From Phenylobacterium sp. (GTDB taxonomy: Bacteria; Pseudomonadota; Alphaproteobacteria; Caulobacterales; Caulobacteraceae), in NCBI RefSeq assembly GCF_013822795.1, contig NZ_PNLB01000006.1, positions 147,852-211,851 of the forward strand: a DNA stretch of 64,000 nt, given 5' to 3'. Under the pieces are notes generated by a model. The model did no database searches and was not told the DNA's origin. It saw only the letters and a program-made list of their open reading frames with translations. Below are positions 10,130 to 17,495 of this stretch, one piece after another; position 1 is the stretch's first letter, and each line of letters begins with the position of its first letter. The translations under genes were made by a program, and so were the position numbers.

Positions 10130-11410
10130 CTAGTGGCCGTCGACCATCTGGTGCAGGAAGGCCAGCTTGGCGACCGGCTCCAGCGGTCCAGCCTCCTTGA
10201 CCACCTTGAAGGCGTCGTCGGCGGCGTTCAGCGTGGCGTCGATGTCGGCGGTCGTCATCGCCGCGCAGATGAACATGTTGTGCCAGGGATGGAAGTAGAC
10301 GCCGCGCTTCAGGAGGGCGTTGTTCCAGAGGTAGCCCTTGGCCGAGGTCGGGTCGTCGTCGAACATGATGAGCGGCAGCTGGGCCGGGCCGGTCTGGCGC
10401 AGGGCGAAGCCGTGGCGGCCGGCCGCTTCGTCCAGGCCGCTGCGCAGGCGCTCGCCGAGCGCGATGGTGTGCTCCAGGTAGTCGGTCTGGGCGATCAGCT
10501 TCAGGGTTTCCAGGGCCGCGGCCATCGGCGCCGCCGAGAACCAGTAGGACCCGGTGGCGTAGATGGTCGCCGCGGCGAAGCGGCAGACGTCCGAACCCAG
10601 CAGGGCGGAGATCGGGTGGCCGTTGGCGATCGCCTTGCCCCAGGTCGAGAGGTCGGGCTTCACATCCACCAGCGCCCAGCTGCAGTCGCGGGCTAGCCGG
10701 AAGCCGGCGCGGACGTCGTCGACGATCAGCAGCGCGCCGTGCTCGTCGCAGAGCTCGCGGGCCCGGCGGGCGTACTCGGGATTGGGCAGTTCCTGGTCGA
10801 TGAAGGTGTCGTGCTTGATCGGCGAGGCGAAGATCGCCGCCAGGTCGGAGCCGGCGGCCTTCACGGCGGCCTCGAGGCTCTCGACGTCGTTGTATTCGTA
10901 GAACACTTGGTTGGCGCGGTCGGCGGGGGCGACGCCGTTCTTGACCGGCGTGCACCACGGCGCGGCGCCGTGATAGGCGCCCTTGGCCAGGACGATGGTG
11001 TTCTTCTTGGTGTGGTTGCGGGCGATCATCATCGCCATGGTCGTGGCGTCGGTGCCGTTCTTGCAGAACATGGCCCAGTCTGCGTGACTGACTTGGGCGG
11101 TCATCGCCTCGGCCAGCAGGACCATGGCCTCGCCCGGGCCGGTCATGGTGTCGCCGAGCTTGGCGCGGTCGAAGTAGGCTTGGTCGATGCCCGTATGCGC
11201 GTAGCCGAACAGGTTGGGGCCATAACCGCAGAGGAAGTCGACGTAGCGGTTGCCGTCCATGTCCCAGAGGTAGGCGCCCTGGGCGCGGTCGAAGAACTGC
11301 GGATAGTCGTCGGGAAGGAGCATGACCGACTGGTGGCCATACATGCCGTTGGGGATGACCGCCTGCGCCCGTTCACGCAGCGCGCTGTCCTTGCTGTTCG
11401 TCCAAACCAT
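10130..11410 (-). CDS. Class III PLP-dependent aminotransferase (GSA-aminomutase-like)
   Basis: This 426-residue cytoplasmic PLP enzyme has fold type I and resembles glutamate-1-semialdehyde aminomutase and the omega-aminotransferases. Visible hallmarks are the N-terminal DMDGNRYVDFLCGYGPNLFG strand, CKNGTDATTMAM for phosphate binding, LLIVDDVRAGFR with the aspartate that contacts the pyridine nitrogen, and STWGKAIANGHP with the Schiff-base lysine. It is unlikely to be the housekeeping HemL, because it is placed head to head with a sugar kinase/aldolase pair and a palindromic operator. It more probably moves an amino group to or from a small catabolic intermediate. AGAGGGG precedes the ATG at 11410. 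The substrate is not deducible. Confidence 0.9.
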   Translation of the reverse strand: MVWTNSKDSALRERAQAVIPNGMYGHQSVMLLPDDYPQFFDRAQGAYLWDMDGNRYVDFLCGYGPNLFGYAHTGIDQAYFDRAKLGDTMTGPGEAMVLLAEAMTAQVSHADWAMFCKNGTDATTMAMMIARNHTKKNTIVLAKGAYHGAAPWCTPVKNGVAPADRANQVFYEYNDVESLEAAVKAAGSDLAAIFASPIKHDTFIDQELPNPEYARRARELCDEHGALLIVDDVRAGFRLARDCSWALVDVKPDLSTWGKAIANGHPISALLGSDVCRFAAATIYATGSYWFSAAPMAAALETLKLIAQTDYLEHTIALGERLRSGLDEAAGRHGFALRQTGPAQLPLIMFDDDPTSAKGYLWNNALLKRGVYFHPWHNMFICAAMTTADIDATLNAADDAFKVVKEAGPLEPVAKLAFLHQMVDGH

Positions 11411-11424
11411 GTCGGCCCCTCTAA

Positions 11425-11440
11425 GATAGTTTTGACTATC
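11425..11440. promoter_or_regulatory. TetR-type operator candidate in divergent promoter (site A)
   Basis: GATAGT-TTTG-ACTATC is a perfect 6-4-6 palindrome, extending to CTA...TAG at 11421-11444 with one mismatch. It lies in the 74-bp space between the divergent aminotransferase (start 11410) and PfkB kinase (start 11485), so one bound repressor could close both promoters. Two related sites occur at 17302-17317 and 17450-17465. Confidence 0.7.
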
Positions 11441-11484
11441 CTAGCGAGCCGGGCTTACTAATCAAGGCGTAGGGGAGAGAACCG

Positions 11485-12429
11485 ATGAAGTCCGGACTGC
11501 TGACCATTGGACTGACGACGCTGGACGTCGTCGCGCGGCCGATCGACGGCCTGCCGAGCGGCGAGGGGACGACCCTCATCGAAGGCATCGCCTGCGCTCC
11601 GGCCGGGACCGCAGCAGGCGCGGCGATGGTCGCCGCGACGCTGGGCGTGCCGGTGAAGCTGGCCTCGGCGGTCGGCGGCGACCTGATCGGGCGCTTCGTG
11701 CGGATGGCGCTCGAAGAAGCCGGGGTCGACACCTCGCTGCTTGCGACCATGGCCGGCGCTCCAACCTCGACGACCGTTCTGGCCGTCGACTCGCAAGGCC
11801 GGCGCCCGAACTTCCACGCCCTGGGCGCGGGCATGTTCGCGACCGTCACCGACGAGGTCCTCGCCGCCGCTCAGGCGACGCGTTTCCTCCACTATGCTGG
11901 CGTTGGCGGGCCGAAACTGGACCGCGGCCCGGCCGCGGAGCTGCTGCGCGCGGCGCATGAAGCCGGCGCAATCATCACCTGCGACCTGATCTCGCCGCAG
12001 CCGTCGGCGCTGCAGGAGCTGGAGCGGCTTCTGCCCTATGTCGACTACTTCATGCCGAGCGCCGCCGAAGCGCTGGCGCTGACCGGGACCGAGGATCTGG
12101 ACGCCGCGGCGGACGCTTTCCTCGCCCGTGGGGCCAAGGCCTGCATCATCAAGAACGGCGGGCAGGGGTCTTACATCGTGCTGCCGACCGGACGGTTTAC
12201 GCTGCCGGCTCACAGGATCACGCCGATCGACACCACCAGTTGCGGCGATTCCTACTGCGCCGGCTTCATCGCCGCGCTGAACCGTGGCTGGGAGCCGCTA
12301 GAGGCCTGCCGGTTCGCGACCGCGACGGCGGCGCAGGTGGCGCAGGGCCTAGCGACCCTGGGCAAACTTGAGAATTTCGAAGCGACCGAGGCGGCGATGA
12401 ACGCGGCGCGCACGGCGGAGAGCGCCTGA
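11485..12429 (+). CDS. PfkB-family carbohydrate kinase
   Basis: This 314-residue ribokinase-fold kinase is predicted to phosphorylate a sugar or sugar-like alcohol with ATP. The C-terminal PfkB signature is DTTSCGDSYCAGF, in which the aspartate of CGD is the catalytic base next to the anion hole. The N-terminal lid and substrate half contain ASAVGGDLIGRF, another family marker. The stop shares its last base with the ATG of the class II aldolase gene (TGATG), which suggests successive steps of phosphorylation followed by retro-aldol cleavage. Which sugar is used is unknown. It is the first gene of a rightward kinase-aldolase-MFS operon reading away from palindromic operator site A. Confidence 0.9.
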   Translation: MKSGLLTIGLTTLDVVARPIDGLPSGEGTTLIEGIACAPAGTAAGAAMVAATLGVPVKLASAVGGDLIGRFVRMALEEAGVDTSLLATMAGAPTSTTVLAVDSQGRRPNFHALGAGMFATVTDEVLAAAQATRFLHYAGVGGPKLDRGPAAELLRAAHEAGAIITCDLISPQPSALQELERLLPYVDYFMPSAAEALALTGTEDLDAAADAFLARGAKACIIKNGGQGSYIVLPTGRFTLPAHRITPIDTTSCGDSYCAGFIAALNRGWEPLEACRFATATAAQVAQGLATLGKLENFEATEAAMNAARTAESA

Positions 12430-13082
12430 TGGCTCAGAAGATGGACGAAGGCCAGCTACGCGAGCGCATGGCCTATGTGATGCGGGCGATGGACGCCCGC
12501 GGCCTCAATCGCGGGACCTCGGGCAACGTCTCGGCCCGCTTCGGCGAAGGCATGCTGGTGACCCCGAGCGGCGTGGTCCCCTCGCTGCTGAGCGCCGAGC
12601 AGATGGTCTATGTGGCGCCCGACGGATCAACGCCGGAGGGCAGCCTCAAGCCGTCCAGCGAATGGCAGATGCACTGGGGGCTGCTGAGCCGGCGGCCTGA
12701 CGCCAACGCCGTCGTCCATTGCCACTCGCGGCATGCGACGATCCTGGCCTGCGCCGGGCTGGAGATCCCGCCGATGCACTACATGGTCGCGGTCGGCGGC
12801 GGCTCCAGCGTGCCCGTCGCGCCGTATGCGACCTTCGGGTCGGCCGAACTGGCCCAGTCCGTGGTCGAGGCCCTTGACGGGCGCGCTGCGGCGCTGATGG
12901 CCAACCACGGGCAGATCGTCGTCGCCCGCAACCTCGACGCCGCCCTGGCCATCGCCGAGGAAGTCGAAGAGCAGTCGGCGGTCTACTGGGGCACGCTGGC
13001 GATCGGCGGCCCCAAGCTGCTCGACAAGCAGGAGATGGACACCATTCTCCAGCGCTTCAAATCCTACGGCCAGAAGTCGTGA
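12429..13082 (+). CDS. Class II aldolase/adducin family protein
   Basis: This 217-residue zinc aldolase is of the L-fuculose-1-phosphate aldolase/adducin type. The three zinc histidines are visible as HCHS (about residues 97-99) and in MANHGQIV, and the catalytic glutamate lies in KPSSEWQMH. Such enzymes cleave ketose 1-phosphates (or epimerise or decarboxylate related compounds), yielding dihydroxyacetone phosphate plus an aldehyde. The gene overlaps the PfkB kinase by one base and the MFS transporter by 4, so it belongs to one coupled operon. The kinase/aldolase pair suggests that a sugar-like part of the substrate enters lower glycolysis. This is inferred from family chemistry. Confidence 0.88.
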   Translation: MAQKMDEGQLRERMAYVMRAMDARGLNRGTSGNVSARFGEGMLVTPSGVVPSLLSAEQMVYVAPDGSTPEGSLKPSSEWQMHWGLLSRRPDANAVVHCHSRHATILACAGLEIPPMHYMVAVGGGSSVPVAPYATFGSAELAQSVVEALDGRAAALMANHGQIVVARNLDAALAIAEEVEEQSAVYWGTLAIGGPKLLDKQEMDTILQRFKSYGQKS

Positions 13083-14257
13083 CCGCGGCCCTCAGCGTGG
13101 CGGGCGCTCCCGCCGCCAGCCGCCGGGACGTCACGATCGCGCTGACCATTGGCGTCGTCGCCCTGCTGATCGCGGGCCTGCAGCCTGTGGTGCTGGGCGG
13201 CCTTGAATCGGAAGGCCGGCTGACCGCCTCGCAGATCGGGCTCGCCGCCACCGTCGAACTGCTGGCGCTGGGCCTGACCTGCGGCCTGGCCGCCGCGTTC
13301 CTCAAGCCGGACCGGGTTCGGTTGAAGCTGGCCCTGGCCTGTGTGGCCCATGCCGGCGCGATGTTCGGCACCTGCTTCGTCACCGGCGCAGGCGTGATCG
13401 CCATGCGCGGCGCCGCCGGGGTGTTTGCGGGCCTGATGCTTTGGGCCGCGATCAGCACCATCACCCGCGCCCAGCGTCCCGAGCATCTGTCGGGCGTGTT
13501 CGTGACCGTCCAGACCCTGGCGCAGCTGGTCCTGGCCGCGGCATTGCCGGCGACGGTCGTGCCCTGGCTCGGCATCAACGGCGCGCTGGAAGCGCTGGGC
13601 GTCATCTCGCTACTGACCGCCATCGCCGCCCTGGCCGGAGCCGACAGCTACTCGCCGCTGCCCAAAGCGGAGAAGGGCTCCGGCGGCATCGGCCTGCGCC
13701 CGCTGCTTGGCTTGGCGGCCTGCTTCCTGTTCATGGCTTTCATCGTCGCGCTCTGGGTCTATCTGGAGCCGCTGGCCGAGCTCTCCGGCATGTCGGCCCA
13801 ACAGGCCGGCCTGGCGGTGGCGGTGGCGCTCGGCATGCAGGTGGCCGGCGGAGCAGCGGCGACGCTGGCGGCGCGGCGCTGGCAGCGGCCGGGGATCGTC
13901 CTGCTGGCGGTCGGCGCGTTGAACGGCGGCATCCTCGCCATCCTGTTCGGCGCGCCGCAGGCGGCGCTGTTCATGGGCGCCGTAGCCGTGTTCGGCTTCC
14001 TCTGGCTGTTCGCCCTACCGTTCCAAACCCTATTGCTGATCCAGCTCGACCCAACCCGGCGAGCAGCCATGCAGCTCGGCACCGCCCAGCTGCTGGGCAG
14101 CAGCTTCGGCCCGCTGGTCGCCTCGTTCGTGGTGAGCAACGACGAGGTGAGGGGCGCCATCGGCCTGTCGGCCGTGCTTCTCGTGCTCGCCCTGGCGGCT
14201 ATCGCTCTGCTGACGGCGTCCCGGCCCGCTTCCGCAGCTGGTGATAGTACAGGCTGA
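13079..14257 (+). CDS. MFS transporter
   Basis: This 392-residue membrane protein of the major facilitator superfamily has about 12 predicted hydrophobic segments arranged as two six-helix halves and a short cytoplasmic linker near residue 200 (PLPKAEKGSGG). It starts with GTG inside the GTGA overlap with the aldolase stop. It probably moves the compound degraded by this operon, or a breakdown product, across the inner membrane. Its last 59 bases overlap the 3' end of the convergent TetR gene, so neither frame can drift freely there. The A-helix motif expected between TM2 and TM3 is poorly conserved, so I give no substrate class. Confidence 0.85.
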   Translation: MTAALSVAGAPAASRRDVTIALTIGVVALLIAGLQPVVLGGLESEGRLTASQIGLAATVELLALGLTCGLAAAFLKPDRVRLKLALACVAHAGAMFGTCFVTGAGVIAMRGAAGVFAGLMLWAAISTITRAQRPEHLSGVFVTVQTLAQLVLAAALPATVVPWLGINGALEALGVISLLTAIAALAGADSYSPLPKAEKGSGGIGLRPLLGLAACFLFMAFIVALWVYLEPLAELSGMSAQQAGLAVAVALGMQVAGGAAATLAARRWQRPGIVLLAVGALNGGILAILFGAPQAALFMGAVAVFGFLWLFALPFQTLLLIQLDPTRRAAMQLGTAQLLGSSFGPLVASFVVSNDEVRGAIGLSAVLLVLALAAIALLTASRPASAAGDSTG

Positions 14258-14891
14258 CCATCCAGCTGACCTCCTCGGCGACCTTGTCGTCGTCGAGGCT
14301 GGGGTCTTCAATGATCATCTCAACCGCGGCGTAGGTCATCTGCTCGGAGAGCCGCATGGCGGTCCGCAGATGATCGTCGCTGACGTTCGGATAGGCCTGG
14401 CGCAGCACCTCGAACATGCGGTCGAGGACGGTGTTGCGCGAGGCGGTGCGGACCTCCTGGAAGGCCGGGACCGCGCGGATGGCGCGCAGGATCCAAAGGC
14501 CGCCGGGTTGGCTGCGAGTTATCTCGATCTGCCGCTTCTGCAGCCGCAGGTTCTTCGCGACCGCTTCCTCGAGCGAGCTGGCGATCGCGCCGCCCTCGTC
14601 GAGCCATTCGAAGACCGCCTCATCCTGCGCCTCCATCAGGCGGCGGGCCAGCTCCGAGACGAGCGCGTACTTGTTCGGGAAATAGCGATAGAGCGCCGGC
14701 GGGGTCAGCCCCGCTCGCTCGCAGACGAGATTGGTGGTCAGCCGCTCGAACCCGACCTCGGCCAGCACCTCGCCGGCGGTGGCCAGCACGACTTCATAGG
14801 TGTTCTTGCCGCGCGGCCGCGAGGGCAGGGACTTGGCGTCGAGCGAGGGAGCCGCGCCTGCGGCGGCTGAAGCGGGTGCGCGTTTCGCCAT
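14199..14891 (-). CDS. TetR/AcrR family transcriptional regulator
   Basis: This 230-residue repressor-type regulator has its N-terminal helix-turn-helix at about residues 30-80. FERLTTNLVCERAGLTPPAL is followed by YRYFPNKYALV, which is the TetR signature. The ligand domain fills the rest. It sits in the middle of the aminotransferase/kinase/aldolase/MFS and TonB/dimethylformamidase-like genes. It is the obvious candidate to bind the GATAGY-N4-RCTATC palindromes found in both divergent intergenic regions. No convincing copy of that palindrome is seen before its own start, so it may not be autoregulated. Assignment of operator to regulator is inference from proximity. Confidence 0.9.
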   Translation of the reverse strand: MAKRAPASAAAGAAPSLDAKSLPSRPRGKNTYEVVLATAGEVLAEVGFERLTTNLVCERAGLTPPALYRYFPNKYALVSELARRLMEAQDEAVFEWLDEGGAIASSLEEAVAKNLRLQKRQIEITRSQPGGLWILRAIRAVPAFQEVRTASRNTVLDRMFEVLRQAYPNVSDDHLRTAMRLSEQMTYAAVEMIIEDPSLDDDKVAEEVSWMVSLYYHQLRKRAGTPSAER

Positions 14892-14968
14892 TTGATTCCA
14901 GGTTCTCGCCGGATCGACGATCGCAAATTGTATAGCAGGGCCGGGACGCCCGGCGAAAGCATGGCTAA

Positions 14969-14994
14969 GCCCCGGCGCATAGAAACGCCGGGGC
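14969..14994 (-). terminator. Terminator-like hairpin after TonB receptor gene
   Basis: GCCCCGGCG at 14969-14977 pairs perfectly with CGCCGGGGC at 14986-14994 around an 8-base loop. On the minus strand it begins 22 bases after the TonB receptor stop at 15017. No clear U-tract follows, so termination efficiency is uncertain. Confidence 0.5.
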
Positions 14995-15016
14995 CGCTAG
15001 AGCTTAGTCTTAGACC

Positions 15017-17254
15017 TTAGTAGTGGTAGCGCAGGAACACGCCCAGGCTGCGCGGCCTGTTGTAGGTCAGCAGGTCCTGGCCGAGGCTGTCGATGTTGGA
15101 GATCGACACGAAGTAGTCCTCGTTGAAGACGTTGCGGGCGAACACCCCGGCCTCGATCGAGGTGTCGGGCGAACGCCAGCTGGCCTGAGCCCCGGCGATC
15201 CAGACGCCGTCCTGCGACAGCCGCTCGGCGTTGGAATTGTCGAAGTAGATCTTCGACGAGTAGGCCGCGTCGGCGCTGGTCACGATCGAAGCGCCCGAGG
15301 CCAGCGGGAAGCTGTAGTTGACCGCGGCGTTGAAGGTCACCTTCGGCGACTGCGGCAGGCGGTTGTCGGTGAAGTCGTCGCCGTCGGACTCGTACTCGCC
15401 GTACTTGGCGTTCAGCAGCGACAGGCCGGCGGTGATCGAGAGGTTCTCGGTCGGACGCGCGGTCAGGTCGGCCTCGGCGCCGTAGACCTTGGAGCTGGCG
15501 GCGTTGTCGAGCACCAGGACCGTCAGGCCGTTGCGCACGGCTTGGGCGAACACCTGCTGGTTCTGGTAGTCGTAATAGAAAGCCGACATGTTCAGGCGCA
15601 CGCGGCGGTCGAACAGCTCGGACTTCACGCCGACCTCGTAGGCGTCGAGGATTTCGTTGTCGTAGGGCTCGAGCTCTTCCGGCGTGGTCGCCAGGCCGCC
15701 GAAGAAGCCGCCCGCCTTATAGCCGCGGCTGTAGGTGGCGTAGACGTTGACGTCGTCATTGACCTCGTAGCGCAGGCCCAGGCGACCCGACCAGTCGGAG
15801 AAGGTCTTGCTCTGCTTGGACTCGAGCAGAATGATCGACCCCTCGGCGGTGCTGCGATAGTCGAAGTCCTTGTCGTCGGCCGACCAGCGCAGGCCGACCG
15901 TGGCGGTCAGGCGATCGTTCAGCGAGTAGTCAGCCTGGCCGAAGATCGCATAGCCCTTGGTCTTCTGGGTGTAGGGCGTGCCGAACACCGCGACGCTGTT
16001 TTCCAGGCTGGCGCCGGTCGGGTTGTCCGGGGTGACGAACAGCGGACGCAGGTCGCGCAGGATGTCCTGCTGCGTCGCATTCTTGATGGTCTCGTCCATG
16101 TAGTAGAGGCCCGCGACCCACTTCAGGCGCGCGGCCGGGTCGTTGGACTGCAGGCGCAGTTCCTGGGTGAACTGCTGCGAGCGCGACAGGTAGTTGATCT
16201 CGATCATCTGCAGCGGGCTGGAGTCGGTGTTCTCCAGGGCGTTGCGATGCGCCCACTGATATGCGGTGACGGAGACCAGCGAGACCGGGCCGAGGTCCCA
16301 GTTGGCTTCCAGCGAGGAGCCGAACAGGTCGACCTTGTCCTTGCCTTCGAGGTTGTAGTCGCCGGCGTAGCGGTCGTTGTCGGTGTCGGCATAGCCGAGC
16401 AGGTCGGTGCACTGGCCGCTGGAGTAGAGCGCCGGGGCGCAGAAACCGGTCGGGCCGACGGCCTCCGGCGTCGCCGGGAAGAGGGCGCGGTGCTGCGGGG
16501 CGGTGGCGTCGCCGCGGTTCACGAAGCGGTTCACCTGCGCCAGGACCTCGAAGTCCTCGCTCGGGGTGAACAGCAGCTGGGCGCGGCCGGCCCAATAGTC
16601 GGTGGCGTTGACGTCGTTGCCGGTGACGCGGTTGTAGGTGAAGCCGTCGTCGGCGACGTACTGGCCGGCGACGCGGAAGGCGAGCTTGTCCTGCACGATC
16701 GGGCCGCCGACCGCGGCGGTCAGGTTGACCGCGTTATAGGTGGCGTATTCAGCCGCCACGTCGGCGGTGAAGGTCTGGGTCGGGCGCTTGGTGGTGACGT
16801 TGATCGCCCCGCCGTTGGTGTTGCGGCCGTAGAGCGTGCCTTGCGGGCCGCGCAGCACCTCGACCTGGGCCAGGTCGAAGAAACCGGCCATCTGGGCTAG
16901 CGGCGAGCCGATGTAGACGCCGTCGACATAGACGCCGACGCCGCTCGACGAGTTCGGGTTGAAGTCGCTGAGGCCAACGCCGCGGATGAAGATCTTCGGG
17001 TTGGCTGCGGCGTCGCCGCTGCTGACCCGCAGGCCGGGCGCGAGATTGTTCAGCGCCACGACGTTGTTGACGCCCTGGTTGGCCAGCGCCTGGCCGGTGA
17101 TGGCGGTCAGGGCGACCGGCACGTCCTGGAGGTTCTCGGACCGCTTTTGCGCGGTGACGACGATCTCTTCGACCATCGCGGTGCTGTCCTGCGCGTGCGC
17201 CGCGCCCGCCGAGAGCGCCGCCAGGGCGCAGCCCATCAACCAGAGCGTCTTCAT
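15017..17254 (-). CDS. TonB-dependent outer-membrane receptor
   Basis: This 745-residue outer-membrane active transporter has a signal peptide (MKTLWLMGCALAALSAGAAHAQ), a TonB-box-like segment EEIVVTAQKRSENLQDVP, a plug domain with FIRGVGLSDFNP and VEVLRGPQGTLYGRN, then a 22-strand-type barrel ending in aromatic LRYHY, the barrel-assembly signal. This subfamily (Caulobacter/sphingomonad type) commonly imports catabolic substrates rather than only siderophores. An ATG farther upstream at 17326 would place operator site B inside the gene. GGGGATGAAT next to the ATG at 17254 supports the shorter form. It is divergent from the dimethylformamidase-like gene and shares its regulatory region, so it probably imports that pathway's substrate. 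Confidence 0.93.
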   Translation of the reverse strand: MKTLWLMGCALAALSAGAAHAQDSTAMVEEIVVTAQKRSENLQDVPVALTAITGQALANQGVNNVVALNNLAPGLRVSSGDAAANPKIFIRGVGLSDFNPNSSSGVGVYVDGVYIGSPLAQMAGFFDLAQVEVLRGPQGTLYGRNTNGGAINVTTKRPTQTFTADVAAEYATYNAVNLTAAVGGPIVQDKLAFRVAGQYVADDGFTYNRVTGNDVNATDYWAGRAQLLFTPSEDFEVLAQVNRFVNRGDATAPQHRALFPATPEAVGPTGFCAPALYSSGQCTDLLGYADTDNDRYAGDYNLEGKDKVDLFGSSLEANWDLGPVSLVSVTAYQWAHRNALENTDSSPLQMIEINYLSRSQQFTQELRLQSNDPAARLKWVAGLYYMDETIKNATQQDILRDLRPLFVTPDNPTGASLENSVAVFGTPYTQKTKGYAIFGQADYSLNDRLTATVGLRWSADDKDFDYRSTAEGSIILLESKQSKTFSDWSGRLGLRYEVNDDVNVYATYSRGYKAGGFFGGLATTPEELEPYDNEILDAYEVGVKSELFDRRVRLNMSAFYYDYQNQQVFAQAVRNGLTVLVLDNAASSKVYGAEADLTARPTENLSITAGLSLLNAKYGEYESDGDDFTDNRLPQSPKVTFNAAVNYSFPLASGASIVTSADAAYSSKIYFDNSNAERLSQDGVWIAGAQASWRSPDTSIEAGVFARNVFNEDYFVSISNIDSLGQDLLTYNRPRSLGVFLRYHY

Positions 17255-17301
17255 ATTCATCCCCGTAATCTTCTTGTCGCAACTGCGATGCGCGCCCTTG
17301 A

Positions 17302-17317
17302 GATAGCAAAAGCTATC
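17302..17317. promoter_or_regulatory. TetR-type operator candidate (site B)
   Basis: GATAGC-AAAA-GCTATC is a perfect 6-4-6 palindrome, 48 bases upstream of the TonB receptor start. It has the same architecture and the same GATAG/CTATC arms as site A at 11425-11440, about 5.9 kb away. Confidence 0.7.
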
Positions 17318-17449
17318 ATAGCGCAAGAGGGGGTCTGCGACGGGAGCGCAAGTGGGCGGCGGTGCGTGTTCTGGCGGCGACAGCAGCTCAAACCGCGTGC
17401 ATCAAAGGCCAAGGGAAATTGCGGGTTGGCGAACGCCTTGGCCCCCTGC

Positions 17450-17465
17450 AATAATAAAAACTATC
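17450..17465. promoter_or_regulatory. Degenerate TetR-type operator candidate (site C)
   Basis: AATAAT-AAAA-ACTATC keeps the right arm and the AAAA core of site B, but its left arm matches only 4 of 6 bases. It lies 30 bases upstream of the ATG of the dimethylformamidase-like gene, on the opposite side of the divergent region from site B. It is weaker and could be chance. Confidence 0.4.
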
Positions 17466-17495
17466 ACAACATCGTGGCCACTGGGAGGGTGTCAT

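Noticed and set aside
10130..11410. Housekeeping hemL (glutamate-1-semialdehyde aminomutase)
   Set aside because: The family resemblance is real, but the operator-linked catabolic setting, and the general use of the Shemin route for haem precursors by alphaproteobacteria, make it unlikely.
14919..14936. Possible third full copy of the GATAGY operator before the TetR gene
   Set aside because: GATCGCAAATTGTATAGC has only a partial left arm, and the right arm is out of register with the 6-4-6 layout.
15023..16900. 625-codon plus-strand frame
   Set aside because: It is antisense to the TonB receptor gene with a Val/Gly/Arg-rich product and no domain, so it is a mirror of the real gene.
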